Shown here: piece by piece, positions 16,001 through 24,816 of the stretch
Layout of the letters: each line of letters begins with the position of its first letter
Numbering within the stretch: position 1 is the first letter of the stretch
Made by a program: the position numbers and the translations under genes
Notes under the pieces: model-generated
Told to the model about the DNA's origin: nothing
Databases searched by the model: none
The model's input: the letters and a program-made list of their open reading frames with translations, nothing else
Source: Hydrogenophilales bacterium 16-64-46
GTDB lineage: Bacteria > Pseudomonadota > Gammaproteobacteria > Burkholderiales > Thiobacillaceae
Length of the DNA stretch: 64,000 nucleotides
Assembly: GCA_002281775.1 (NCBI GenBank)
Contig: NCGY01000006.1
Span: 112,369 to 176,368, forward strand
Direction: 5' to 3'

Positions 16001-16083
16001 CTGCCACCTTCCTCACCCTGTTTTTCCTGCCGGCCCTGTACGCGGCGTGGTTTCGCGTCCGGCGTCCGGCAGGCATCGTGTGA
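13003..16083 (+). CDS. RND-family efflux pump, inner membrane permease
   Basis: A 1026-residue proton-driven exporter with the RND plan: a first helix (about 25-45), a large periplasmic loop, helices 2-6 including GLLVDDAIIAVEMM with the paired aspartates of proton relay, then a second loop and helices 8-12. It starts at ATG 13003 in a 4-bp overlap with the adaptor. It resembles hydrophobe exporters of the HAE1/AcrB group rather than the metal CusA type, as there is no methionine relay that I can see. No outer-membrane factor is encoded here, so it must borrow one. Substrate unknown. Confidence 0.92.
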   Translation: MSPAPRFVPGRGNLSRWAIEHPALLRFFVVLIVLLGLRSYFHLGQAEDPPFTFKTMLIQAQWPGATAQEVSEQLTERIEKKLQEIPELDYVASYAKPGETALFVNVKETVRGRDIAAAWYQVRKKIGDLAPQLPAGVQGPFFNDEFGDTFGSIYAFTGDGYTRADLRRAAEDAQRAVRRLANVGKVELFGVTPEKIYIEVTLQKLATLGLTPQQIMQAVAEQNGVVANGRVENARLSIPLRVTGPYSSVARLRETIIRVGPRSLRLGDIAEVTRRYEDPPAVEIRSQGEPAVLLGVSLAAGGDVLALGRDTSVVMAGLQRSLPVGLEITQVHDQPKIVEKAVNLFMQSFLEALAIVLAVTFLALKWRAGLVVALSIPVVLAITFTAMWLFGIDLHRISTGALIIALGLLVDDAIIAVEMMAHKLEAGWSRFEAATYAFQSTAFPMLTGTLLTAAAFLPIALAKSVVGEYTFAIFAVTSIALLASWLVAVLVTPYFGHALLKPAQRVEDEAAAYRTPFYRRFRTAVSWCVAHRYSVIGLTVLALGVGVAAMQKVEKQFFPQSDRLEILVEMWLPEGASIEATHAEAVRLEALLRVDKDVAHVLNYIGQGAPRFVLGLDQRLANRNFAQLVVIAQDVAAREREIARIRQLFETDFPNVRGRAVRFEYGPPAGYPVQYRLSGGDLPRLKAEAEALRRIVAAHPRVTAVNLDWNEQSLAVKAELDQDKIKALGLSSDLVGRLVALQLSGATVTQFRENDLLIDVVLRTPRAEHRSVDALAALPMGRFDGRSVTLGQIARFTPAFEDGVIWRRDRLPTIAVRGDPVGASQPATIAADLAPQIDAFRARLPAGFRLEIGGPVESSAKANAAIAASWPLIVIVVFTLLMLQLGSFPRALLVVLTAPLGVIGVAIALLVSGRPMGFVALLGIISLAGMIMRNSVILVDQIRQDIDRGLSQWDAIIESTVRRMRPISLTAAAAVLAMIPLSRSIFWGPMAVAVMGGLIAATFLTLFFLPALYAAWFRVRRPAGIV

Positions 16084-16730
16084 GGTCGGCCGTGCACAGG
16101 CTGTTGCAGCTCGTGTTTTTCGTGCTGTTCGTGCGGCCCCTGCTGGCCTTGATCCTCGGCGTGAACCTGCGCCACGCCGAGCGTCTGCCGCAGTCCGGCC
16201 CGGTGATTCTCGCGGCCAACCACAACAGCCATCTCGACACGTTACTTTTGATGAGCCTGACCCCGCTGGCGCAGCTGCACCGGGTACGGCCGGTGGCGGC
16301 GGCGGATTATTTCCTCAGGAACCGCGTCGTCGCCTGGTTCGCGCGCCACATCATGCACATCCTGCCACTGTCGCGTCGGCCGAAGCCGGGTGAGAAACCG
16401 CTCGCCCACATCGAAGCGGCGCTGGCGGAGGGCGACATCCTGATCCTCTTCCCCGAAGGATCGCGCGGCGAGCCGGAAAAGCGCAGCGCGCTCAAATCCG
16501 GCATTGCGCACCTGATGGAAACCGCGCCGACGGTGCCGGTAGTGCCGATCTACCTGCGCGGGCTGGGCAAGGCATTACCCAAAGGCGACTGGCTGCCGAT
16601 TCCGTTCTTTGCTGACGGCTGGGTGGGCGAGCCGCTGACGTGGCAGGGCAGCCGGGCGGCGACGATGCAGGCGCTGGAGACGCGCTTTGTCGAACTGGAA
16701 CGCGAAGGGCACGCGCCGGCATGGGAATGA
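16080..16730 (+). CDS. PlsC-family 1-acyl-glycerol-3-phosphate-type acyltransferase
   Basis: A 216-residue membrane-associated acyltransferase. An N-terminal hydrophobic helix (LLQLVFFVLFVRPLLALIL) is followed by the catalytic NHNSHLD (HX4D) and the substrate-binding FPEGSRGEPE. GTG 16080 overlaps the pump stop by 4 bp (GTGA); this start fits the tight coupling of the whole operon better than an upstream ATG inside the pump gene. Its presence in an RND operon suggests lipid remodelling linked to export, but the acyl acceptor is unknown. Confidence 0.87.
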   Translation: MRSAVHRLLQLVFFVLFVRPLLALILGVNLRHAERLPQSGPVILAANHNSHLDTLLLMSLTPLAQLHRVRPVAAADYFLRNRVVAWFARHIMHILPLSRRPKPGEKPLAHIEAALAEGDILILFPEGSRGEPEKRSALKSGIAHLMETAPTVPVVPIYLRGLGKALPKGDWLPIPFFADGWVGEPLTWQGSRAATMQALETRFVELEREGHAPAWE

Positions 16731-17341
16731 AGATGGGCCGGATCGAGGCGCGCGCGCTGGCGGGGCTGACGCTGGCCGTGCTGGTCGCGTCGGGTGTTGC
16801 ACCTTACGACCGCCTGACCTGGTGGCTGGAAACCGCGCCGGTGATGATCGGCCTCCCGCTCCTGCTGTTGACCCACCAGCGTTTTCCGTTGACACCGCTG
16901 GCCGTGCGTCTGCTGTTCGTGCACGGGCTGATCCTGATGCTGGGCGGGCACTACACCTATGCGCGCGTGCCGGTGGGCTTCTGGGTGCAAGACGCGTTTG
17001 ATCTGGCGCGCAATCATTACGACCGGCTGGGGCATCTGGCACAGGGCTTCATTCCGGCGATGCTGGCGCGTGAAATCCTGCTGAAGCAGACACCGTTGCG
17101 ACCGGGCGGCTGGCTGTTCCTGCTGACGACGTCGGTGATCCTGGCGTTTTCCGCCTGCTACGAATTCATCGAGTGGGCGGCGGCGCTGGCGATTGGCGCG
17201 GACGCCGATGCCTTCCTGGCGACGCAGGGCGACGTGTGGGACACGCAGTGGGACATGTTCCTCGCGCTTGTCGGCGCGATCAGCGCGCAGCTGCTGCTGG
17301 CGCGGACGCACGACCGCCAGCAGGCGGTCGCGCGGGTCTGA
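16727..17341 (+). CDS. DUF2238 (YjdF-like) inner membrane protein
   Basis: A 204-residue protein with about six hydrophobic helices and conserved polar stretches at their ends (YDRLGHLAQGFIPAMLARE, ACYEFIEWAAAL, GDVWDTQWDM), the signature of DUF2238/YjdF. ATG 16727 overlaps the acyltransferase stop by 4 bp; ATG 16721 is two codons further upstream. It is the last gene of the adaptor-pump-acyltransferase operon. It converges on the LTxxQ gene with a single base between the stops. Function unknown. Confidence 0.85.
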   Translation: MKMGRIEARALAGLTLAVLVASGVAPYDRLTWWLETAPVMIGLPLLLLTHQRFPLTPLAVRLLFVHGLILMLGGHYTYARVPVGFWVQDAFDLARNHYDRLGHLAQGFIPAMLAREILLKQTPLRPGGWLFLLTTSVILAFSACYEFIEWAAALAIGADADAFLATQGDVWDTQWDMFLALVGAISAQLLLARTHDRQQAVARV

Positions 17342-17342
17342 C

Positions 17343-17765
17343 TCAGAGCTGGGCCTGATACAGCGCGATCAGCTTCGACCACTGCTCGGGCGTCAGCACT
17401 TTCTTCGCGTTGTCGCGGCAGGCGAGCTTGCCGACGACGAGCTTGATTTCCTTGCGCTGCACGTCGCGCACCAGCTTCTGGACTTCGTTGTTGTTCTTGC
17501 CGTCGAGCATGGCCTGGTTGATCGCCAGGCGGCCGGCGGCGATTTCTTTTTCCAGCTTTGCACGGCCTGGTTGGGCAGTCTTGCGCCAGTCGGCGAATTT
17601 GGCCTGCTGCTCGGCGGTCAGGTCCAGTTCGCCCGTCTGCTTGACCAGAATGGGCATGAGCGAAGGGGCGGGGGAGAGATAGGTTTCGAGCGCCTGACGT
17701 TCGCCGGCGAAGGCGGCGCTGGAAACGAGGGCGAGGGACAGGACAAGCGTGCGGAGGGTGTTCAT
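17343..17765 (-). CDS. periplasmic LTxxQ-motif protein (Spy/CpxP-like)
   Basis: A 140-residue exported protein with a signal peptide ending SSAAFA and two LTxxQ motifs (LTAEQQAKF and LTPEQWSKL), the hallmark of the Spy/CpxP envelope-stress group. The body is helical and charged. The start is ATG 17765, which begins the signal peptide; an upstream ATG would add nine unrelated residues. A single cysteine (LACRDN) is present. It may be a periplasmic chaperone or a sensor modulator (inference). Confidence 0.75.
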   Translation of the reverse strand: MNTLRTLVLSLALVSSAAFAGERQALETYLSPAPSLMPILVKQTGELDLTAEQQAKFADWRKTAQPGRAKLEKEIAAGRLAINQAMLDGKNNNEVQKLVRDVQRKEIKLVVGKLACRDNAKKVLTPEQWSKLIALYQAQL

Positions 17766-17851
17766 GGCGAGGCCGTGGCGTGGGAAAGGCAATATTAGAT
17801 AGCTCTAATATATTCGGCGCAATGCGACACGATGTCGCACTCCCGCCCGGT

Positions 17852-18766
<915 letters not shown>

Positions 18767-18796
18767 GGGGGTTCCGTTTTTCTAAAGTGCGATGGA

Positions 18797-18877
18797 CACA
18801 GAGGAGGTTGAGGGAACAGAGTCAATCCCGGTACGTCCATGACCGGCTTCCCCTGTTTCCTCCGCGTCTTCTGTGTG
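18797..18877. repeat. imperfect palindrome of CACAGAGG type between nadA and the DUF808 gene
   Basis: CACAGAGGAGG (18797-18807) is answered by CCTCCGCGTCTTCTGTGTG (18859-18877). The intervening halves (GAGGGAACAGAG and CCCCTGTTTCCTC) also pair imperfectly. A similar CAGAGG palindrome lies at 34257-34301, so this may be a dispersed intergenic repeat of the genome. It has no uridine tract. Confidence 0.5.
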
Positions 18878-18893
18878 AAATGGTGTGGAATAT

Positions 18894-19958
18894 TCAGTCG
18901 CCCAGCTGTATGCGGCCGGCCTTCTCGGCGGCGGCGAAGTCGAGCATGCGCTGGATCGACCGCTGGGCCTTGGCGCGGATGTCTGCGTCGATGTGGATCT
19001 CGTTCTCGCCGGTCTCCAGCACGCGCGCCAGATTCTTCAGGCCGTTCATCGCCATCCACGGGCAGTGCGCGCACGACTGGCAGGTGGCCCCCTCGCCGGC
19101 GGTGGGCGCTTCGAGCAGGATCTTGCCGGGGGCAGCGGCGCGCATCTTGTGGAAGATGCCGTTGTCGGTGGCGACGATGAATTCCGGGTTGGGCAGGTGC
19201 TTCACCGCGTCGATCAGCTGCGTGGTCGAACCGATCACGTCGGCCTGGGCGATCACCGCCTGCGGCGACTCGGGGTGAACCAGCACCGCGGCGGCGGGAT
19301 GCTCGGCGCGCAGTCTTGTCAGGGCCTCGGCCTTGAACGCCTCGTGGACGACGCAGCTGCCCTGCCACAGCAGCATGTCGGCCCCCGTGACGCGCTGCAC
19401 GTAGTCGCCCAGGTGGCGATCAGGGGCCCACAGCAACTTGTGGCCCTGGCTGTGCAGGTATTTGACGATCTTGACCGCGATGCCGGAGGTGACGACCCAG
19501 TCGGCGCGCGCCTTCACCGCCGCGCTGGTATTGGCGTAGACGACCGAGAGGCGATCCGGGTGCGCGTCGCAGAAGGCGGCGAATTCATCCGCCGGGCAGG
19601 CGAGGTCTAGCGAGCAGTCGGCCTTGAGGTCGGGCATCAGCACGCGCTTTTCCGGGTTGAGGATCTTGGACGTTTCGCCCATGAACTTCACCCCGGCGAC
19701 GATCAGCGTCCTGGCCGGGTGGGCGTGGGCGAAGCGCGCCATTTCGAGCGAGTCGGACACGCAGCCGCCGGTTTCCTCGGCCAGATCCTGCAGGTCGGCG
19801 CTGGTGTAGTAGTGCGCCACCAGCACCGCGTCCTGCTGTTTCATCAGGGTCTTGATACGCGACTTCAGCGCGCTGCGTTGGTCTGCGGAAAGCGATTCCT
19901 CGATCATGGGCGGGGCCACGATCGCAGGTCTGACGGGGACAGGGAAGGCTAGACTCAT
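18894..19958 (-). CDS. nadA: quinolinate synthase NadA
   Basis: A 354-residue [4Fe-4S] enzyme condensing iminoaspartate with dihydroxyacetone phosphate to quinolinate in de novo NAD synthesis. Cluster cysteines are visible in [10 protein letters not shown], in the WQGSCVVHE segment and in [13 protein letters not shown]. Substrate-binding blocks [25 protein letters not shown] and HPESPQAVI are intact. It is divergent from hda with a 102-bp shared promoter region. A -10-like TATACT lies at 19993-19998. Confidence 0.96.
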   Translation of the reverse strand: MSLAFPVPVRPAIVAPPMIEESLSADQRSALKSRIKTLMKQQDAVLVAHYYTSADLQDLAEETGGCVSDSLEMARFAHAHPARTLIVAGVKFMGETSKILNPEKRVLMPDLKADCSLDLACPADEFAAFCDAHPDRLSVVYANTSAAVKARADWVVTSGIAVKIVKYLHSQGHKLLWAPDRHLGDYVQRVTGADMLLWQGSCVVHEAFKAEALTRLRAEHPAAAVLVHPESPQAVIAQADVIGSTTQLIDAVKHLPNPEFIVATDNGIFHKMRAAAPGKILLEAPTAGEGATCQSCAHCPWMAMNGLKNLARVLETGENEIHIDADIRAKAQRSIQRMLDFAAAEKAGRIQLGD

Positions 19959-19992
19959 TGCAGGCAGGGAGTAAACGGGTCAATCAGCCCGC

Positions 19993-19998
19993 AGTATA
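19993..19998 (-). promoter_or_regulatory. candidate -10 box of nadA
   Basis: TATACT on the minus strand is followed by TGCGGGC, 34 bases before ATG 19958. The same hexamer-plus-discriminator text (TATAAT, TGCGGGC) appears before leuS at 42279, which supports both as promoters. Confidence 0.4.
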
Positions 19999-20060
19999 TC
20001 CGGGCGCAGCGGCCGTTTCGCATGGCGAGGGCGCGGGCTTTTGCGTATCCTTCCCGCCCT

Positions 20061-20705
20061 ATGCGGCAACTGCTCCTCGACATCCGGCCCCCTGCGCGTC
20101 CCGAACTGGCGCGCTTCGTCGTGGGCCGCAACGATGAACTCATGGCGCAGCTTGCCGCCATGCTGGCGGGCACGGCGACCGAACGCGCGGTCTACGTCTG
20201 GGGCGCACCTGGTAGCGGCAAGAGCTATCTGCTGGAAGCCTGGGCCCACGCCTGCGAATTGGCCGGCAGGCGGGTGGCGCGCGGCGGCCTGGAAGCCGCG
20301 CCCGTGGTTGTGGCCGATGGGGTCGATAACTGGGATGCCGAACAACAGGCCGCCGGCTTCGCGGTCTACAACCAGGTGCGCGATGCGGGGGGGGGGTGGC
20401 TGGGGGCCGGCCGCAGCGCGCCGGCCGATGTGCCGCTGATGCCGGAATTGCGCACCCGGCTGGGCTGGGGGCTGGTGTTCCAGATGGCTCCGCTGACCGA
20501 CGCGGACAAGCAGGCCGCCATGGCGCGCCATGCCGAATCCCTGGGGTTCCGGCTGGAGCCGGCGGTGGCCGACTATCTGCTCACGCGCGGCGCGCGCGAC
20601 ATGCAGAGCCTGCTCGCCATGCTGGAGGCGCTCGACCGTGCCAGCCTGGAAGCGCAGCGCCCGATCACCCTGCCGCTGGTGCGGCAGTTGCTCGCGGGCA
20701 GCTGA
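20061..20705 (+). CDS. hda: Hda-like DnaA regulatory inactivator
   Basis: A 214-residue AAA+ protein of the DnaA/Hda family. The N-terminus MRQLLLDIRPP provides a QLLLDI element like the beta-clamp-binding motif of Hda. Walker A is GAPGSGKS, and a weak Walker B (VVVADGVDNW) and the sensor region (RDMQSLLAMLEALD) follow. There is no DNA-binding domain IV, which separates it from DnaA. It would promote DnaA-ATP hydrolysis at the clamp. ATG 20061 was chosen for the clamp motif. The stop abuts the stop of the convergent thioredoxin gene. Confidence 0.9.
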   Translation: MRQLLLDIRPPARPELARFVVGRNDELMAQLAAMLAGTATERAVYVWGAPGSGKSYLLEAWAHACELAGRRVARGGLEAAPVVVADGVDNWDAEQQAAGFAVYNQVRDAGGGWLGAGRSAPADVPLMPELRTRLGWGLVFQMAPLTDADKQAAMARHAESLGFRLEPAVADYLLTRGARDMQSLLAMLEALDRASLEAQRPITLPLVRQLLAGS

Positions 20706-21074
20706 TCAGCCCTGCTGTTGCTGCTCGGCAATGTCCTTGTGGACCTGCGCCATGTCCAGCCCCATCACCTGCTCGATCAGCGAATCGAGTGCCGGTGCGG
20801 GCAGCGAGCCGGCTTCGGAATAGAGAATGACGTTTTCGCGGAACACCATCAGGGTGGGAATCGAGCGAATCTGGAACGAAGACGCAAGTGCCTGTTCGAC
20901 TTCGGTGTTCACCTTGGCGAAGACGATGCCGGCGTGTTTCTCGGCTGCGGCTTCAAAAATGGGCGCAAAGCCACGGCAGGGACCGCACCAGGGTGCCCAG
21001 AAGTCGATGATGACGACGTCATTGCCGGTGATGGTGGATTCGAAATTGTCCTGGTTGAGTTCGATGACGGCCAT
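20706..21074 (-). CDS. thioredoxin-fold protein with WCGPC active site
   Basis: A 122-residue cytoplasmic thioredoxin. IDFWAPWCGPCRGF holds the redox pair, and the cis-proline block is IRSIPTLMVF. The C-terminus is longer than in TrxA, ending in a helix and a glutamine run. ATG 21074 (MAVIELNQDNF) is the natural start; frames reaching further upstream lie in terminator sequence. A strong terminator for the preceding gene lies just upstream, so it has its own promoter. It could be a second general thioredoxin or a specific reductant. Confidence 0.88.
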   Translation of the reverse strand: MAVIELNQDNFESTITGNDVVIIDFWAPWCGPCRGFAPIFEAAAEKHAGIVFAKVNTEVEQALASSFQIRSIPTLMVFRENVILYSEAGSLPAPALDSLIEQVMGLDMAQVHKDIAEQQQQG

Positions 21075-21098
21075 GCTGGTTCTCGCAAGCAGTTGAAT

Positions 21099-21130
21099 AA
21101 AAAAGGCGCGGGGACGAATGCCTCGCGCCT
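21099..21130 (-). terminator. Rho-independent terminator of the 21.3-kb hypothetical gene
   Basis: On the minus strand AGGCGCGAGG pairs with CCCCGCGCCT (21121-21130 with 21104-21113, one G-U) and is followed by TTTTTT. Confidence 0.75.
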
Positions 21131-21254
21131 GATGCCACCCTATCACGGATGGCGGACCACCGCCAATGCGGGGCTGATAATCGGGGAGTCCGCCTGACCG
21201 CGTGCGCCCCGTGGTCCGGTCGAAGCCGACCGGCCAGGAAAACTGGCCAAACCC

Positions 21255-21515
21255 CTAGCGGGCGAAAGCCTGTGAAAACAGCCCGCGCTTCTGATTCGGA
21301 CTCTGCGCGCCGCGAACCATGTTCTGGCTGTTCTTCAGATTGTTCCGGACTTCGGCGCGGTTCACGGCCATGATGAGTTCGGTGGCAAGGACGCGCGCCT
21401 GATGCGGGGTGAGGGCGAGCGTGCACTGCTGCAGCAGCAGTTCCACGCGGTCGCGCCCCTGGGCATCTTCCTTGAGGTGGATGTTGAGGGTGTCGCCAGA
21501 GTCGAGTTCGATCAT
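21255..21515 (-). CDS. hypothetical protein, 86 residues
   Basis: Not recognised. The protein starts MIELDSGDTLNIHLKEDAQG, continues with a beta-rich N-terminus and a helix (LTPHQARVLATELIMAVNRAEVRNNL), and ends with a basic tail (NQKRGLFSQAFAR). AAGGAG lies 8 bases before ATG 21515, which decides this start over an in-frame ATG 48 bases upstream. There is no signal peptide or membrane helix, so it should be cytoplasmic. A terminator follows at 21099-21130. A small regulator or chaperone is possible but unproven. Confidence 0.6.
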   Translation of the reverse strand: MIELDSGDTLNIHLKEDAQGRDRVELLLQQCTLALTPHQARVLATELIMAVNRAEVRNNLKNSQNMVRGAQSPNQKRGLFSQAFAR

Positions 21516-21651
21516 GTTGGGATCTCCTTGCGTTGCGTGTGCAAGGGTATATGCAGCGTTCATGCCATAGTCTCCGTGACCGGTAAAACAATGAAAAACG
21601 CAGTAAATCAGGGCTCAATGAAGGCTTGATGAAGGCCCGGCCGGGCACGCG

Positions 21652-21689
21652 CTGACGAGGCTTCGTCAACGCGTGACAAGCTTCGTCAG
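21652..21689. repeat. 38-bp near-perfect palindrome after the second RND pump gene
   Basis: The half 21652-21668 (CTGACGAGGCTTCGTCA) is mirrored by 21674-21689 (TGACAAGCTTCGTCAG) around ACGCG, with one mismatch and one bulge. It abuts the pump stop codon at 21690. It lacks a T-run, so it may act as an mRNA-protecting hairpin, a weak terminator or a protein-binding site. Confidence 0.5.
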
Positions 21690-24600
21690 TCAGGCGGTCG
21701 CTGCGGGGGCAGCGGCGGGCTGCCGCTCGCGGGTGAGGAGGGTGTAGGCGACGGGAATCACGAACAGCGTGAGCAGGGTGCCGAGCAGCAAGCCCCCGAC
21801 GATGACCCAGCCGATGGGCGAGCGCGATTCGGCGCCGGCCCCGCTGGCGAGCGCCAGCGGCACCGCGCCCAGCACCATGGCGGCGGTGGTCATGAGGATG
21901 GGCCGCAGGCGCAGGCTGGCGGCCTCGATCACCGCCTCGACCTTGCGCTTGCCACGTTCGCGCAGCTGGTTGGCGAATTCGACGATGAGGATGCCGTGTT
22001 TGGTGATGAGGCCGACCAGCATCACCAGCCCGATCTGGCTGTAGACGTTGAGCGTGGCCCCCGTGAGTTTCAGCGCCAGCAGCGCGCCGGTGGCGGCGAG
22101 CGGCACGGTGAGCAGGATGATGAAGGGCGAGACAAAGCTTTCGAACTGCGCCGCGAGCACCAGATAGATGATGACCAGGGCGAGCGCGAAGACCATGACC
22201 AGCGTGGCCCCGGATTCGGCGAATTCGCGCGACTGGCCGTCGAGCGCGGTGCGGGTGTTCTTCGGCAGCGTCTCCTTCGCGGCCTGGTCCATGAAGGCCA
22301 GTGCCTCGCCGAGCGTATAGCCGGGGGCGATATTGGCCGAGATGATCGCGGCACGCTGGCGATTGAAGTGGTTGAGCTCCTTGGGGGCCACCGCTTCATT
22401 CACCGCAACCAGGTTGGACAGCGCCGTCAGGCTGCCGTCGCGTCCCCGCACGTACAAGGCGGTGAGATCGTCCGGCGTGGCGCGCGCGGCGGGGTCGAGC
22501 TGCACCTTGACGTTGTACTGCTCGCCCGCCTGCTTGTAGCGCGTGACTTCGCGGCCGCCCAGCAGGGTTTCCAGCGTGCGGCCGATGGTGTCCACGCCGA
22601 CGCCCATCTGCGCGGCCTTGTCGCGGTTGATGGCAACCTTGAGCTGGGGCTTGTTGAGCTTGAGGTCGGTGTCCGGGTTGGCGAAACCGGGGTATTCGCG
22701 CACCTTGGCCATCAGCGCCTCGACGGCGGTGTTGAGTTCTTCGTAGCTGGGGGCCTGGACCACGAACTGGAGCGGCGGGTTGCGGAAATTCTGGCCGAGC
22801 GAGGGCGGGTTGATGGGGAAGGCGAGCACCCCGGGCATGCCCATGAACATGCGCGGGCCGAGTTCGGCGGTGATGTCCATCTGGCTGCGGGTACGCTCTT
22901 CCCAGGGTTTCAGCATCACGAAGGAGAGCGAGGTGTTGACCGGGTTGGGACGTTCCAGGCCCGGTGCGACGACGACAAACGCCGTGTTGATCTCGGGCAC
23001 GCTCTGGTAGAGGCTTTCCAGCTGGCGGGCGTAGCCGTCGGTGTACTGCAGGGTGGCCCCCTCGGGCGCGAGCATGAAGCCGATGAAGAAGCCCCGGTCT
23101 TCGGTGGGCGCAAGCTCGGATTTCAGCGATTTCAGCAGGCCCCAGGCGGCACCGGCGACCAGTGCGAACACCAGTGCGACGACGAGCGGGTGGCGCAGGG
23201 TGCGGGTGAGGCCGCGCGTGTAGGCCGCGTTGAGGCCGTTGAGTACGCGTTCGCCAAAGTTGAACAGGGCGTTGTGGCTGGATTCGTGGCGCAAGAGCTT
23301 GCTCGCCATCATCGGCGTGAGCGTGAGCGCGACAAAGCCCGAGACCAGCACGGCCGCCGCCACGGTGAGCGCGAATTCGGTGAAGAGCTTGCCGGTGTTG
23401 CCCTCGGCAAACGCCAGCGGCGCGAATACGGCGGCGAGCGTGAGGGTCATCGCCACCACGGCGAAGCCGATTTCCTTTGCGCCCTTCATCGCCGCGTCGT
23501 AGGGTTTCATGCCTTCTTCGATGTGGCGATAGATGTTTTCCAGCATGACGATGGCGTCGTCCACCACCAGGCCGATCGCGAGCACCAGGCCCAGCAGGGT
23601 CAGCACGTTGAGGGTGAAGCCCATGGCGTAGAGGAAGATGAACGCGCCGATGAGCGAAACCGGAATGGTGACGAAGGGAATGAGCGTGGCGCGCCAGTTG
23701 CGCAGGAACAGGAAGATCACCGCGACCACCAGCACCATGGCCTCGATCATGGTGCTGTACACGGCGTCGATGGATTTCTCGATGAAGATCGAGCTGTCGA
23801 AGCCGATCCGGAGCGTCATGCCTGCCGGCAGGGCCGCTTCGATGCGCGGCAGTTCGGCCTTGATCGCGCGCGCCACTGCCAGGGTGTTGGCGGTGGATTG
23901 CTTGACGATGCCGAGCCCGACCGCCGGGCGGCCGTTCACGCGCACGATGTTGCGGTCGTCCTCGGCACCGATTTCTGCGCGGCCCACGTCGGCCAGGCGG
24001 ATCAGCGTGCCGCCGCTGTCGCGCAGGATCAGGCGGTCGAATTCGGCCGGGCTCTTGAGGTCGGTTTCGGCCAGTACCGTGAATTCACGCGTCTGGCTTT
24101 CGATCCGGCCGGAGGGCAGTTCGGCGTTCTGGCTGCGTAGGGCCGCTTCCACATCCTGCACGGTGACGCCGAGCGCGGCCATGCGATCGGGGTCGAGCCA
24201 GATGCGCATGGCGTAGCGCCGTTCGCCGCCGATGATGACCGAGGCGACGCCGGGCAGCGTCTTCAACTGGTCGGCGACGATGCGGTCGGCGTAATCGGTG
24301 ATTTCCAGCGGATTCATGCGGTCGCTGGAAAACGCCAGCCAGATGATGGCCTGCGCGTCGGCTTCGATCTTGGCCACCACCGGGTCATCTGTTTCTTCGG
24401 GCAGGAGGCCGCGCGTGCGGGCGACACGGTCGCGCACGTCGTTGGCCGCCGCCTCGGGATCGCGCGACTGTACGAACTCGACGGTGATCTGGCTGACTTC
24501 CTCGCGTGACACCGACTTGATGGTGCGGATGCCTTCGATGCCGGACAGCGCATCCTCCAGCGGCTTGGTGACCTGAGACTCCATCACCTCGGCCGAGGCA

Positions 24601-24758
24601 CCGGGGTAGACCGTGCGCACCGACACCACCGGCGCGTCGATGTTGGGGTATTCGCGAACCGGCAGGCGGTCGAAGGCGACCAGGCCGATAAGGATGATCA
24701 TCAAGCTCATCACCGTGGCGAACACGGGACGGAGTATGGAAATCTCGGACAGGATCAT
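21690..24758 (-). CDS. RND-family multidrug efflux permease
   Basis: A 1022-residue pump of the MdtB/MexF-like group, starting MILSEISILRPVFATVMSLMIILIGLVAFDRLPVREYPNID. The proton-relay helix GLVVDDAIVMLENIYRHIEEG carries the paired aspartates. The large periplasmic loops and twelve-helix layout are intact, and the sequence ends in an alanine-rich tail. It lies 58 bp downstream of its adaptor gene. No outer-membrane channel gene is adjacent. It shares little detail with the pump at 13003, so this is not a recent duplicate. Confidence 0.93.
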   Translation of the reverse strand: MILSEISILRPVFATVMSLMIILIGLVAFDRLPVREYPNIDAPVVSVRTVYPGASAEVMESQVTKPLEDALSGIEGIRTIKSVSREEVSQITVEFVQSRDPEAAANDVRDRVARTRGLLPEETDDPVVAKIEADAQAIIWLAFSSDRMNPLEITDYADRIVADQLKTLPGVASVIIGGERRYAMRIWLDPDRMAALGVTVQDVEAALRSQNAELPSGRIESQTREFTVLAETDLKSPAEFDRLILRDSGGTLIRLADVGRAEIGAEDDRNIVRVNGRPAVGLGIVKQSTANTLAVARAIKAELPRIEAALPAGMTLRIGFDSSIFIEKSIDAVYSTMIEAMVLVVAVIFLFLRNWRATLIPFVTIPVSLIGAFIFLYAMGFTLNVLTLLGLVLAIGLVVDDAIVMLENIYRHIEEGMKPYDAAMKGAKEIGFAVVAMTLTLAAVFAPLAFAEGNTGKLFTEFALTVAAAVLVSGFVALTLTPMMASKLLRHESSHNALFNFGERVLNGLNAAYTRGLTRTLRHPLVVALVFALVAGAAWGLLKSLKSELAPTEDRGFFIGFMLAPEGATLQYTDGYARQLESLYQSVPEINTAFVVVAPGLERPNPVNTSLSFVMLKPWEERTRSQMDITAELGPRMFMGMPGVLAFPINPPSLGQNFRNPPLQFVVQAPSYEELNTAVEALMAKVREYPGFANPDTDLKLNKPQLKVAINRDKAAQMGVGVDTIGRTLETLLGGREVTRYKQAGEQYNVKVQLDPAARATPDDLTALYVRGRDGSLTALSNLVAVNEAVAPKELNHFNRQRAAIISANIAPGYTLGEALAFMDQAAKETLPKNTRTALDGQSREFAESGATLVMVFALALVIIYLVLAAQFESFVSPFIILLTVPLAATGALLALKLTGATLNVYSQIGLVMLVGLITKHGILIVEFANQLRERGKRKVEAVIEAASLRLRPILMTTAAMVLGAVPLALASGAGAESRSPIGWVIVGGLLLGTLLTLFVIPVAYTLLTRERQPAAAPAATA

Positions 24759-24816
24759 GGGCGGCCAGGGTTCAGGAGCGATTCACGAAACGGGCGGGCA
24801 GGGAGGGTGCGCGGAC

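Noticed and set aside
17342..17342. Searched for terminators at the abutting convergent gene pairs (17341/17343, 20705/20706)
   Set aside because: There is no room and no hairpin outside the coding sequence. Transcripts must overlap, which is ordinary in compact genomes.
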